This document shows positions 1-7,458 of a stretch of 64,000 nucleotides of DNA, in pieces. The stretch covers positions 1 through 64,000 of the forward strand of contig NZ_SMTK01000004.1 of NCBI RefSeq assembly GCF_004357995.1, written 5' to 3'. Within the stretch, counting starts at the first letter, position 1; every line of letters starts with the position of its first letter. The stretch is from Arthrobacter crusticola (lineage in GTDB: Bacteria > Actinomycetota > Actinomycetes > Actinomycetales > Micrococcaceae). Below the pieces are notes generated by a model, which saw nothing but the letters and a program-made list of their open reading frames with translations, searched no databases and had not been told where the DNA came from. Position numbers and translations under genes: made by a program.

Positions 1-1
1 C

Positions 2-190
2 TCCAAAATGTACCTGGACCCCGCCCGGCCCGGCGTGGAGGACCTGCTGGATATGATCACCGCCGGCGTGCGCAGCTCCATGACCTACGCCGGAGCCCGC
101 TCCCTGGCCGAATTCCGCGACCGCGCCATCGTCGGCATCTAATCCGCCGCCGGCTACGAAGAAGGCCGCCCCCTCCCACAAAGCTGGTAA
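2..190 (+). pseudogene. 3' end of a GuaB1-type IMP dehydrogenase/GMP reductase-like gene, interrupted by an in-frame stop
   Basis: Only the C-terminal end lies in the window. The frame starting at base 2 reads through residues typical of the actinobacterial GuaB1 tail (motif GVEDLLDMITAGVRSS, then TYAGARSLAEF). It hits TAA at 140-142, where the family normally continues with Q-SAAGY. After the stop the same frame goes on to encode SAAGYEEGRPLPQSW and ends at TAA 188-190, which is the expected family C-terminus. One base change (CAA to TAA) would explain it. GuaB1 proteins belong to the IMPDH/GMP reductase family of purine interconversion; this assignment rests on the tail alone. The catalytic body is outside the window, so a protein 16 residues short might still work. 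Confidence 0.7.
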
Positions 191-286
191 CCGCACCTGG
201 CTCGAGGCCGTTCAAGGACCGCCTCGACACCGCCCTGGTCTGCGTGGGCGTAGCCGCGGCCGGACGCCCGGCCGCGGCTGTGCCCG

Positions 287-1117
287 TCAGCTGACCGTGT
301 TGAGGAACTCGAGCAGGTCGTTGTTCAGGCGGTCCTTGTGGGTGTCCGCCAGGCCGTGCGGCGCCCCCTCGTAGGCCTTGAACTGGGCTCCTTTGATCAG
401 GGTGTGGGAGGCGTTGCCCCCGACGTCGAAGGGCACAATCTGATCCTCTGTGCCATGGATGACTAGCGTCGGCACATCGAATTTCTTCAGGTCCTCCCGG
501 AAATCGGTCGCGGAGAATGCCGCGATGCTCTCAAAGGCATTGCGGTGCCCCGAGGCCAGGCTCTGGGTGACAAAGGACATCTGCACCCCCTCACTGGCCG
601 CCCCGGGGTTCTTGTTGTTGCCAAAGAACGGCCCCGAGGCCAGATCCCGGTACAGCTGGGCACGGTCGGCCAGCGAACTCTCCCGCAGCCCGTCGAAGAC
701 GTCAATCGGCACCCCGCCGGGGTTGTCGTCGGTCTTCAGCATCAGCGGCGGGACGGCTGAAATCAGGACCGCCTGGGCCAGCCGGGAGGTGCCGTGCCGG
801 CCGATATAGCGGGTGATCTCCCCGCCTCCAGTGGAGAAACCCATGAGAGTGACGTTGTTTAGGTCAAGGGCATCCATGAGCGCGGCGAGGTCGTCGGCGT
901 AGGTGTCCATCTCATTGCCGTCCCACGTCTGGGTGGATTTCCCATGCCCACGGCGGTCGTGGGCAATGGCCCGGTAGCCGTTGCTGGCCAGGAAGAGCTG
1001 CTGGGATTCCCAGCTGTCGGAGTTCAGGGGCCAGCCGTGGGCCATCACTACGGGCCTGCCGGCCCCCCAGTCCTTGTAGAAGATCTCGGTGCCGTCTTTG
1101 GTGGTTACAAAGCTCAT
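287..1117 (-). CDS. Alpha/beta hydrolase, non-haem chloroperoxidase-like
   Basis: A 276-residue alpha/beta hydrolase of the cofactor-free haloperoxidase/esterase group. Visible elements are the oxyanion region [11 protein letters not shown] (about 26-36), the nucleophile elbow GFSTGGGE with Ser95, the acid in [11 protein letters not shown] and the histidine in APHGL near the C-terminus. Length and the S-T-G-G-G-E elbow match the family (about 275 aa). The ATG at 1117 is preferred because GGAAGG lies 7 bases upstream; the frame stays open further upstream but with unlike sequence. The natural substrate is probably an ester or lactone; halogenation is usually a side activity. It is the last gene of a minus-strand series that begins with the MarR gene at 4284. 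Confidence 0.88.
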   Translation of the reverse strand: MSFVTTKDGTEIFYKDWGAGRPVVMAHGWPLNSDSWESQQLFLASNGYRAIAHDRRGHGKSTQTWDGNEMDTYADDLAALMDALDLNNVTLMGFSTGGGEITRYIGRHGTSRLAQAVLISAVPPLMLKTDDNPGGVPIDVFDGLRESSLADRAQLYRDLASGPFFGNNKNPGAASEGVQMSFVTQSLASGHRNAFESIAAFSATDFREDLKKFDVPTLVIHGTEDQIVPFDVGGNASHTLIKGAQFKAYEGAPHGLADTHKDRLNNDLLEFLNTVS

Positions 1118-1307
1118 CGCTACGCCTTCCGACTCTGCTGTGGGGGATCCGGGCTCCGCATCGAGTAACCGGTGCCCGGTAGAGCAATAGTCGCGCAGAC
1201 GCGCCAGCGGCCGAACGGTATGCATCAAATGGCCCGAATGTGACGGCCCGCGATGACCGGGTATTTTCTGACTGTAGACCCTGTACCGGCATCCCGGCCG
1301 ATGAACC

Positions 1308-1940
1308 CTAGACCCTGGCAAGCCTGGCGCGCAGGGCGGCGTTTTCGGCTTCGAGCCTGCCGATGCGCTGGCGGACCGGGTCGATGGTTTCCTCTAGTTC
1401 GGCCAACGTATACCGGGGAGTGATGTGCCGCGGGCAGTTCCAGTCAAAGGCCTCGACCTCAACGATGACGGCGCGCTCGACCACCCCCTGGTAGCCCTCC
1501 ACGGTCAGGGCCTTCAGGATGTCCGGACCGTCTTCGGGAGTGATGATCCGCGCGCGGCCAAAGAGCTTGAGGCGGGTTTGGCTCGCATAGTCGACTGCGA
1601 TGATCGAAACCCTGTCCATCGCGCGGATATTGCCGGTACTCACGTATTGCAGGTTGCCCTGAAAATCCGCCCAGCCGATGGTGTGCTTGTCCAGGACCTT
1701 GAGGAAGCCGGGCGGGCCTCCGCGGAACTGCACGTAGGGCCACCCCGTCTCCCCCACGCTGGCGAGATACATCCCGTCCCGCCCCTCGAGGTAGGTCTGC
1801 TCACGCAGCCCCAGCGGGTCGGCAGTGGAATCCAAGAGCGCACCGGTATCAGTGGGAGGGAAGTAGTCAGCGGTTCCGTGGTACTCCTGCACCTTCCGCA
1901 CCGAGGAGGTGAAGGCGATGTCTGCGTAGTGCTTGCTCAT
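1308..1940 (-). CDS. Pyridoxamine-5'-phosphate-oxidase-family flavin-binding protein
   Basis: A 210-residue protein of the PPOX split-barrel fold. The segment [18 protein letters not shown] (about 58-75) matches the flavin-binding strand pair of this family, followed by GWADFQGN and [13 protein letters not shown], typical of general-stress PPOX proteins. The C-terminal 40 residues are rich in charged residues and leucine and look like a short coiled coil. Start ATG 1940 has AAAGGA 7 bases upstream. PPOX proteins bind FMN, F420 or haem, and the sequence alone does not say which. F420 is possible given the F420 genes further along, but that is inference. It probably shares a transcript with the quinone-reductase-like gene upstream. 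Confidence 0.85.
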   Translation of the reverse strand: MSKHYADIAFTSSVRKVQEYHGTADYFPPTDTGALLDSTADPLGLREQTYLEGRDGMYLASVGETGWPYVQFRGGPPGFLKVLDKHTIGWADFQGNLQYVSTGNIRAMDRVSIIAVDYASQTRLKLFGRARIITPEDGPDILKALTVEGYQGVVERAVIVEVEAFDWNCPRHITPRYTLAELEETIDPVRQRIGRLEAENAALRARLARV

Positions 1941-2157
1941 TGCGGTCCTTTGGAGGAATTCTCGGCGGCCCGGACAGGAGGGGCCCCTCCCGGCGGAACC
2001 GGAGCCTTGATCGAGTGGTCTGGGGTAGCTGTGCTGCCCCGGACTGCGGTCAATGCCCGCAGAGCCCTGCCACTTGACGCTGTGTCGGCGGGAGCCGCTA
2101 CTGATTCAACCGTGATTCCGGGTCGTCTATTTCTCCCCTTGCGGAATGGTGGCGCCC

Positions 2158-3093
2158 TTACTCCCCAGGCGCCGCTAGTGAGGGCAGGAGCACCACCCGG
2201 CCCCGCGCCGACCCGGCTGCAACCAGCCTCTGAGCGGCAGCAGCCTGACTCAAGGGGAAGGTTGCCCCCACCCGGGGCTTCAGCTTGCCGCCCGCAACGA
2301 GGGCGGCAAGGGCCTCGAGGTCACCCGCGTCGAGGCGGGCGTAGACGGTGGTGGCATGGGGCGCGCTGTCGGCGATGGTTGCCACGCGAACCTGCGGAGC
2401 GGCCACCGCGCCCGTCATCTGGAGGGAGCCGTGGCCGGCGGCATCAAAGATTGCGTCGACGCCGGCCGGCGCCAGTTCCCTGATCCGCCCGGCGGCGTGC
2501 TCGCCGTAGGCGACCGGATCCGCGCCGAGGGATGCGAGGTAGGCATGGTTGCTGGCCGATGCGGTTCCAATGACCCGGGCACCTTGGGCTATGGCAATCT
2601 GGCTGGCGAGGGAACCGACGCCGCCGCTGGCTCCATGGATCAGCACACTTTCGCCTTTGCGCACGCGCAGGGTGTGGACGATTGCCTGGTAAGCCGTAAG
2701 TCCTCCCAGCGGCAGGGCCGCGGCCTCGGCCCAGGTCATGCTTCGGGGTTTGTGCACGAGTGTTCCCACCGGGGTGGCAACCATCTCGGCATAGGTCCCC
2801 TGGTGCAGCACGGCCTGGCGCGTGTACCCCAGCACTTCGTCGCCGGGAACGAATTCGGACACTCCCGCACCAATTGCCTCGACGGTTCCCGCAACGTCCC
2901 AGCCCGGGGTGACCGGGAAGAAGGTGTCCATCTGGTCCTTCATCACACCGTGCTGGATGGCGATGTCCGCGGGGTTGACGGCCGCTCCGCGGACCCGCAC
3001 GAGCACCGAGTCCTGCGCCATCCTAGGCAGGGGCGCCTCTTCAATGACCAGTTGTTCCGGTCCGCCGAAGGCGCGGTAGACGACTCTCTTCAT
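2158..3093 (-). CDS. NADP-dependent quinone-reductase-like oxidoreductase (MDR superfamily)
   Basis: A 311-residue zinc-independent medium-chain dehydrogenase/reductase. The N-terminal GroES-like domain carries AVNPADIAI (about 35-43) and GWDVAGTVEAIG (about 63-74). The nucleotide-binding Rossmann motif is HGASGGVGSLASQIA (about 152-166). No structural-zinc cysteine cluster is visible, which fits the quinone reductase (QOR) branch. Expected role: NADPH-dependent reduction of quinones or enones in the cytoplasm. Start ATG 3093 has a strong GGAGAAAGG site upstream. It sits 63 bp after the NTF2-like gene and probably belongs to the same MarR-adjacent transcription unit. The true substrate is unknown. 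Confidence 0.87.
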   Translation of the reverse strand: MKRVVYRAFGGPEQLVIEEAPLPRMAQDSVLVRVRGAAVNPADIAIQHGVMKDQMDTFFPVTPGWDVAGTVEAIGAGVSEFVPGDEVLGYTRQAVLHQGTYAEMVATPVGTLVHKPRSMTWAEAAALPLGGLTAYQAIVHTLRVRKGESVLIHGASGGVGSLASQIAIAQGARVIGTASASNHAYLASLGADPVAYGEHAAGRIRELAPAGVDAIFDAAGHGSLQMTGAVAAPQVRVATIADSAPHATTVYARLDAGDLEALAALVAGGKLKPRVGATFPLSQAAAAQRLVAAGSARGRVVLLPSLAAPGE

Positions 3094-3156
3094 AACCTTT
3101 CTCCTTTGCCACCCCTGGCAACCCGAGGGACCCAGGGGCCCGGCCGGTGGTGAGGT

Positions 3157-3645
3157 TCAGGCACCGGGCAGGGCCATCGGCAGGTCCAGAAGGACCTTGT
3201 GGTGGACGATCTTCCACTCGTTGTCGATCCGGCGCAGGTCGGTGTCGTAATAGCCGGCCTCGATCGGGGTAACGGTCCCCTGGGCGCCCAGCGCCCCCTC
3301 GGGCCAGCCGCCGTCGGGACGGACACTGCCCTGGACCTTGAACACCACGAACTGCGCATTGAAATGCGCGGTGTCGCCATTGACCTCGATAATCGAGTCG
3401 ACCGGGAGGTGGTGGCTCGATCCCCCGGGCGGATGCGGGGCCATGAAGTTGTCAACAGCGTAGGCCACGGCGGCACCGCCGATCATGGGCTCACCGACGC
3501 GCTGATAGTCGCCCGCGAAGGTTTTCTCGAAGATTTCGATGACGGCGTCATCGGTGAACAGGGCGCCCTGGCCGACGCCGTCCCGCCTGTCGGTGGCGCG
3601 GGTGTACCGGGCCAAAACTTCCTGCACTGCTCGTTCGGGGCTCAC
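3157..3645 (-). CDS. NTF2/SnoaL-like protein
   Basis: About 162 residues with the cone-shaped NTF2/SnoaL-like fold. The N-terminal helix reads VQEVLARYTRATDRRDG, followed by FTDDAVIEIF and YAVDNFM, with a C-terminal strand DNEWKIVHHKVLLDLP. I prefer the GTG at 3645 (GAGAGG 7 bases upstream) to the in-frame TTG at 3660, which lies inside that ribosome-binding site. Members are small cyclases, dehydratases, isomerases or ligand binders; the function cannot be read from sequence. It is the first gene after the palindromic site at 3699-3740 and leads the run NTF2-QOR-PPOX-hydrolase on the minus strand. Confidence 0.8.
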   Translation of the reverse strand: MSPERAVQEVLARYTRATDRRDGVGQGALFTDDAVIEIFEKTFAGDYQRVGEPMIGGAAVAYAVDNFMAPHPPGGSSHHLPVDSIIEVNGDTAHFNAQFVVFKVQGSVRPDGGWPEGALGAQGTVTPIEAGYYDTDLRRIDNEWKIVHHKVLLDLPMALPGA

Positions 3646-3698
3646 TCGATTTCCTCTCAAAGACCGGCGGGGCAGAGGGGCTGCCCCGTGTCATCGGT

Positions 3699-3740
3699 AT
3701 ACATGAAACTATCATGTATTCATCTGAGACTCTCATGCAT
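3699..3740. promoter_or_regulatory. Perfect palindrome plus imperfect second copy: likely MarR operator
   Basis: ATACATGA and TCATGTAT form a perfect inverted repeat around a 5-base spacer at 3699-3719. A related, less symmetric copy follows directly at 3720-3740, so TGAAACTATCATG and TGAGACTCTCATG repeat with a 21-bp period, two helical turns. The site lies between the MarR gene (ends 3778) and the first downstream gene (starts 3645), where a promoter for the NTF2-QOR-PPOX-hydrolase run would sit. MarR control is inferred from position. Confidence 0.6.
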
Positions 3741-3777
3741 TAGGTGATGGCTGCCTGCCCGATGTTCCATGGCCGGC

Positions 3778-4284
3778 CTACACCGGGATGGGCTCGGCCC
3801 CTGCAGCCGACTGCTGCATGGCCTTCGTGGGCCGCGTCAACAGCTGGAGTGCCGTGCGGACCGTCGTCAGTTCGTCGTCGGTGAGGGAAGCGAGCACCTC
3901 TGCGATCCACTCCCGGCTCTCGCACATGTTTTTGGACATTTCAAAGCCGGCGTCAGTGGCGCCGATCAATTTGATACGGGCATCACGGGGGTCGGCGAAG
4001 CGCCGCACCAGCCCGAGTTCGAGGAGCTTGTCGGCCTTGGCTGTGATGTTGGAGGGGTCGCACCCAAACTGCTCGGCGATTTCCCGCATGGAGGAGGGCT
4101 TGAGGGCAGCGAAGCCGAGGACCCGCGCCTGAGCAAGGGTCAGGCCGGCCCGCTCCGCTGCGCGCTCGAAGTCAAGGAGGAACTGACCCACGAACTCAAG
4201 CATGGCGAACCGCACCTCGGGGAACTGGCCCTGGGCGAAGTCCCCGGTCAGGGTTTCCCTGGTGAACGGCCGCTGGGTAGTCAT
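3778..4284 (-). CDS. MarR-family transcriptional regulator
   Basis: A 168-residue winged-helix regulator. The recognition region SSMREIAEQFGCDPSNITAK (about 63-82) is followed by the dimer-side segment LLELGLVRRFADPRDARIKL with the MarR wing signature DPRDAR-x-K. MarR proteins usually repress nearby genes and release DNA on binding phenolic or electrophilic ligands. It is encoded just upstream of, and in the same direction as, four redox/hydrolase genes (3645 to 287). Inverted repeats sit on both sides: GACA-N-TGTC pairs at 4318-4347 before it and an ATACATGA palindrome at 3699 after it. No strong ribosome-binding site precedes the ATG. Confidence 0.88.
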   Translation of the reverse strand: MTTQRPFTRETLTGDFAQGQFPEVRFAMLEFVGQFLLDFERAAERAGLTLAQARVLGFAALKPSSMREIAEQFGCDPSNITAKADKLLELGLVRRFADPRDARIKLIGATDAGFEMSKNMCESREWIAEVLASLTDDELTTVRTALQLLTRPTKAMQQSAAGAEPIPV

Positions 4285-4317
4285 CGGACAAGTTTACCCG
4301 GGCTGGTGGAGGAACAA

Positions 4318-4347
4318 GACAGTGTCAAGCGAATCCGTGACACTGTC
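4318..4347. promoter_or_regulatory. 10-bp inverted repeat upstream of the MarR gene (operator or terminator stem)
   Basis: GACAGTGTCA (4318-4327) and TGACACTGTC (4338-4347) are a perfect inverted repeat with a 10-base loop. Each arm contains GACA-N-TGTC, itself palindromic, with centres about 21 bp apart, which suits two dimers bound on one DNA face. It is 34-63 bp upstream of the MarR start and touches the end of the hydrolase pseudogene. No T-run follows on either strand, so an operator is likelier than a terminator. Confidence 0.5.
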
Positions 4348-4934
4348 TAGCATCCGGGAAGGTCCGCAACAGCCACGCGGCCGGATACCCACCCCGTTTC
4401 CCGGGTGAGGAAGTCCCGGATGAGGCCGGCGATTTCATCTCCGTGGGTCTCCAGGGCGAAGTGGCCTCCGTCGAGCAGGTGCAGTTCCGCGTCGGGAAGG
4501 TCCCGCAGGTACGCCTTGGCCCCCTCGGCGCCGAAGATCGAGTCGTTCTTCCCCAGGTGATGAGCATCGGCGGGAGGTGGGTGCGGGAGTACTCCTGGAA
4601 GCCGGGATAGAGATCGAGGAAGTACTTCCGGACCCCGGCCTCGCTGGCGGGCCGGTCCTTGGCACGGGCGAACAGGATGTCCCAGAAGGGGGTGAATCCC
4701 TCCAGATAGGCGCTGCCGGACTGCACCAGCAGGACGGTGACCCGCCCGGGCTAGGTGCTGGCGATGCTCAGCCCGATCGGCGCTCCGTAGTCCATGATGT
4801 GCACGGCGAATCGATCGAGCTTCAGCTGGTCGATGAACTTCACGGTGATCTCGGTCAGGTGCCTGAAGGAGTACTCAAAGCCGTCCATCGGCGGCGAATC
4901 GGAGTCGATGATGGGGCGCCCGCCAAGGCTTTGT
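4347..4934 (-). pseudogene. Decayed alpha/beta hydrolase (epoxide-hydrolase-like) gene
   Basis: The minus strand shows fragments of one hydrolase in order. [13 protein letters not shown] ... [15 protein letters not shown] holds the nucleophile elbow (Asp in MDYGAP) and ends at an in-frame TAG at about 4753. Reading on gives [19 protein letters not shown], then RKYF joined directly to [24 protein letters not shown] frameshift at about 4552 (one base missing in a G run) hides the rest, which in the shifted frame reads [15 protein letters not shown] and [13 protein letters not shown], the acid and histidine segments. Relatives have roughly 60 more residues between RKYF and LYP and a longer N-terminus. 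So there are at least four lesions: 5' truncation, nonsense codon, internal deletion and frameshift. It sits downstream of a TetR gene, its possible former regulator. Confidence 0.85.
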
Positions 4935-4967
4935 GACACCCGCTCGTTTCGCCGGTGTCTGCGGGGG

Positions 4968-5543
4968 TCAGCCCTTCCGGGTGTAGAGCGCGTCCACAAG
5001 CAGGTCCATCAGCCGGCCCGCCTGGGCCCGCTGGGAGGATTCTCCGGCGGCCAGCGCGATGCCGGCCAGGCTGATCAGGATGTCATCGGCGGGGATGTCG
5101 CTGCGCGCCCCCTCCCGGGCGACCGCGGCATCGAGCAGCTCCTGGATCGCCGCGTTCAGCAGGTCCCGGCTCTCGGCATAGGGGGTTCCGCCCGAGGCGA
5201 TGACCTCATGCAGGGCGTCGGCCATGCCGATCTTCGTCGTCATGTAATCCACGAAAAGGTCCATCCAGGCGCGCAGGGCGGCCCGGGGCTCCAGCCGCTG
5301 AAGCAGCTCCGGCACGGCGCTGCTCACGGTTGTCAGTTCGTTGCGGTAGGCCGCTTCGATGAGCGATTCCCGGGTCGGAAAGTGCCGGTAGAGGGTGCCG
5401 ATCCCGACGCCGGCTTCCCGGGCGATCGCGTCGAGGGTTGCCTCGAGGCCCTTCTCGGAGAACAGCCGCACGGCCGCCGCCAGCAGCAGGCTGCGGTTAC
5501 GTTGGGCGTCGGCGCGGAGCGGACGGTTCACAGTGGGGGACAT
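4968..5543 (-). CDS. TetR/AcrR-family transcriptional regulator
   Basis: A 191-residue TetR protein from ATG 5543. The DNA-binding domain runs from RNRSLLLAAAVRLFSEKG (about 13-30) through the helix-turn-helix AIAREAGVGIGTLYRHF (about 38-54). The C-terminal ligand domain resembles the SbtR-like group (MDLFVDYM, ALHEVIASGG). The frame stays open to a GTG at 5603, but that extension covers the operator region and has no good ribosome-binding site. It diverges from the SDR at 5702 with two matching inverted repeats between them, and a hydrolase pseudogene lies just downstream. It probably represses itself and the SDR; the inducer is unknown. Confidence 0.9.
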   Translation of the reverse strand: MSPTVNRPLRADAQRNRSLLLAAAVRLFSEKGLEATLDAIAREAGVGIGTLYRHFPTRESLIEAAYRNELTTVSSAVPELLQRLEPRAALRAWMDLFVDYMTTKIGMADALHEVIASGGTPYAESRDLLNAAIQELLDAAVAREGARSDIPADDILISLAGIALAAGESSQRAQAGRLMDLLVDALYTRKG

Positions 5544-5610
5544 TGCGGTTTCAGCTTTCGGTGACGGCAGAAGCAGTGGCGGTTCGAGGGTTTCACGAGG
5601 CACCCGGAAT

Positions 5611-5663
5611 AAAGCGGAGTGCCCTCCGGTTAGGCTTAGAAGATGCGGAGGACCCTCCGCTTT
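5611..5663. promoter_or_regulatory. Two tandem TetR-type operators
   Basis: Two copies of GCGGAG-4-CTCCG(C/G) occur at 5614-5629 and 5645-5660, starts 31 bp apart (about three helical turns). The outermost flanks also mirror one another: AAAGCGGAG begins the first copy and CTCCGCTTT ends the second. They lie in the 158-bp gap between the divergent TetR (start 5543) and SDR (start 5702) genes. Confidence 0.7.
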
Positions 5664-5701
5664 AATTCTAGCCGGGTTTGGCTTGTTCTAAGGAAATACC
5701 T

Positions 5702-6655
5702 ATGTCCCCAGTTCGTTTCACCACGCCCTTCACCCGTGAATCCACGACAGACGACGTCATCGCCGGGGTGGATCTGACCGGCCGGCGCGCCGTGGTCACC
5801 GGGGCCGCCTCCGGCCTCGGTGTGGAAACCTCCCGCGCCCTGGCCGCCGCGGGAGCCGAGGTTACCCTGGCCGTGCGGAACCTGGAGGCCGGCAGGCGCA
5901 CCGCAGCCGAAATCACCGCCCAGACCGGAAACGCAGCGGTTCACGTCGCTTCGCTGGAGCTCACCGATCAGGCCTCCATCGACGCCTTCACCGCAGCCTG
6001 GGAAGGCCCGCTGCACATCCTGGTCAACAATGCCGGCATCATGGCCCTCCCGGAGCGCCACCTCACCCCCGAGGGCTGGGAACTGCAGTTCGCCACCAAC
6101 TACCTGGGCCACTTCGCCCTGACCCTGGGTCTGCACGGCGCCCTGGCCGCCGCAGGCAACGCGCGGATTGTCTCGGTGAGCTCCAGCGCCCAACTGGTGT
6201 CCCCCGTGGTCTTCGACGACATCCACTTCGAAAACCGCGAGTACAACGAATGGCTCGCCTACGGACAATCAAAGACGGCCAACGTGCTCCTGGCCGTGGA
6301 GGCCACCCGGCGGTGGGCGGAGGACGGCATCACCGCGAACTCCCTGATGCCCGGAGGCATCCGTACCGGCCTGCAGCGCCACCAGGAGAACAACCCCGAA
6401 ACCCGGTCCATCTTCGACGCGTACCCGTGGAAGACCCTGAAGCAGGGATCATCGACATCGGTCCTGCTGGCGGCTTCGCCGCTGCTCGAGGGGATCGGTG
6501 GACTCTACTTCGAAGACAACAACGAAGCAGAACAGACAACCGACCCCGGCTCGCAGAGCGGGGTCCACCCCCACGCGCTGGATCCCGAGGCCGCAGCACG
6601 CCTCTGGGACCTCGGCGTCGAAATGATCACCGCCCGCCGCGGGGGCATCGCATAA
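5702..6655 (+). CDS. Short-chain dehydrogenase/reductase (retinol-dehydrogenase/WW-oxidoreductase-like)
   Basis: A 317-residue classical SDR. Features are the cofactor motif VTGAASGLGVETSRAL (about 30-45), the NNAG motif in LVNNAGIMALPE, the FATNYLGHFALT segment, and the catalytic Ser...Tyr-xxx-Lys in SVSSSAQLV and YGQSKTAN. The longer form and N-x-L-G-H segment place it near the retinol dehydrogenase/protochlorophyllide reductase-like group. ATG 5702 is favoured by TAAGGAAAT just upstream; a TTG at 5678 is in frame but poorer. An unusually acidic C-terminal tail contains EDNNEAEQTTD. Divergent from a TetR gene that probably controls it. Substrate unknown. Confidence 0.9.
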   Translation: MSPVRFTTPFTRESTTDDVIAGVDLTGRRAVVTGAASGLGVETSRALAAAGAEVTLAVRNLEAGRRTAAEITAQTGNAAVHVASLELTDQASIDAFTAAWEGPLHILVNNAGIMALPERHLTPEGWELQFATNYLGHFALTLGLHGALAAAGNARIVSVSSSAQLVSPVVFDDIHFENREYNEWLAYGQSKTANVLLAVEATRRWAEDGITANSLMPGGIRTGLQRHQENNPETRSIFDAYPWKTLKQGSSTSVLLAASPLLEGIGGLYFEDNNEAEQTTDPGSQSGVHPHALDPEAAARLWDLGVEMITARRGGIA

Positions 6656-6684
6656 CCCAGGACAGGAAAGAGCATCCATGATCA

Positions 6685-6720
6685 GCAGGAGGAACTCCCC
6701 TGGTTAGGAGTTCCTCCTGC
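6685..6720. terminator. Perfect 14-bp hairpin after the SDR gene
   Basis: GCAGGAGGAACTCC (6685-6698) and GGAGTTCCTCCTGC (6707-6720) pair perfectly around an 8-base loop, 30 bp past the SDR stop codon. No T-run follows, so termination is inferred from position and stem strength. Apart from this stem I see nothing in the 309-bp gap 6656-6964 except the ribosome-binding site of the next gene. Confidence 0.6.
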
Positions 6721-6964
6721 TCGCGGCGGCTCGACTCCTGGTGGACCACCGCCGGCGGAGTGCAGTTGATCACTGCTGGCGCCGGTAATTTCCCCTGCGC
6801 TCCTCAGTAATGGACAATTAAGACAAGAACTCTTTCCGTTCTGTAGCCCGCATCAACTGGCCGGACCCTCCAGGCCAGGCCCCGTCGAAGTGACCCTCCG
6901 CAGCCGGTGAACGGCGCAGGATCGGTCCCAGGGGCCGCCATCCACCTTCCCCAAAGGAATTCCC

Positions 6965-7357
6965 ATGAGTAACGACATCACTGCCATCGCCGAGACTATT
7001 TACGACCGGCTCTGCTCCGGATTCACCAATGGTGACTGGGACGCCTTCTTCGCCTACGTCGAGGACGAATTGCCCGTCTCCTGGCCCACCGAGCCTGGAG
7101 CGGGAAGCTATGCCGGCGTCGAAGGACGGCAGTTCCTTGAGCAGCAGCTGCGCTTTTTCGGCGGCGAGCACCGCCTGACCGAGATCACCCGCACCGCGAC
7201 CACCGTCGCAGGGGACACAGTCTTTTTTGAGGACATCAGCCGCGGCGAGATCGGTGGCGCTCCCTACCACGCACGCCACTGCGTCATCCTGACCATCCGG
7301 GACGGCAAGGTCGCGGGCTTCCGCGAGTACGTCGCGCAGCAGCCGGCCGGCTCCTGA
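6965..7357 (+). CDS. NTF2/SnoaL-like protein
   Basis: A 130-residue single-domain protein with an NTF2-like pattern: helix IAETIYDRLCSGFTNGDWDA, strand-rich middle (GRQFLEQQLRFFGGEHRLTEITR) and the C-terminal signature CVILTIRDGKVAGFREYV. AAAGGA precedes the ATG by 9 bases. Such proteins are often ketosteroid-isomerase-like and encoded beside oxidoreductases, but no function can be assigned. It is transcribed toward the TetR gene at 7459 and is separated from the SDR at 5702-6655 by a strong hairpin, so it probably has its own promoter. Confidence 0.8.
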   Translation: MSNDITAIAETIYDRLCSGFTNGDWDAFFAYVEDELPVSWPTEPGAGSYAGVEGRQFLEQQLRFFGGEHRLTEITRTATTVAGDTVFFEDISRGEIGGAPYHARHCVILTIRDGKVAGFREYVAQQPAGS

Positions 7358-7458
7358 TCCTCGATCCCCACATCGACCCAGCGCGGCTGCCGCCCGGCGC
7401 CCCGTACGCGGCGGCTGGGAATGCCACGCCGTGACAGGTCGGCCGCCTTCCTTGGCAC

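Noticed and set aside
1425-2483. A 352-codon open frame on the plus strand
   Set aside because: It runs antisense to the PPOX and quinone-reductase genes, is low-complexity in arginine, glycine and proline, and has no family features. It is a high-GC shadow frame.
3646-3660. Upstream TTG start for the NTF2-like gene
   Set aside because: The TTG would place the GAGAGG ribosome-binding site inside the coding region; GTG 3645 is correctly spaced from it.
6818-7279. Minus-strand ORF over the NTF2-like gene
   Set aside because: Antisense to a well-supported plus-strand gene with a good ribosome-binding site; the translated product has no recognisable features.
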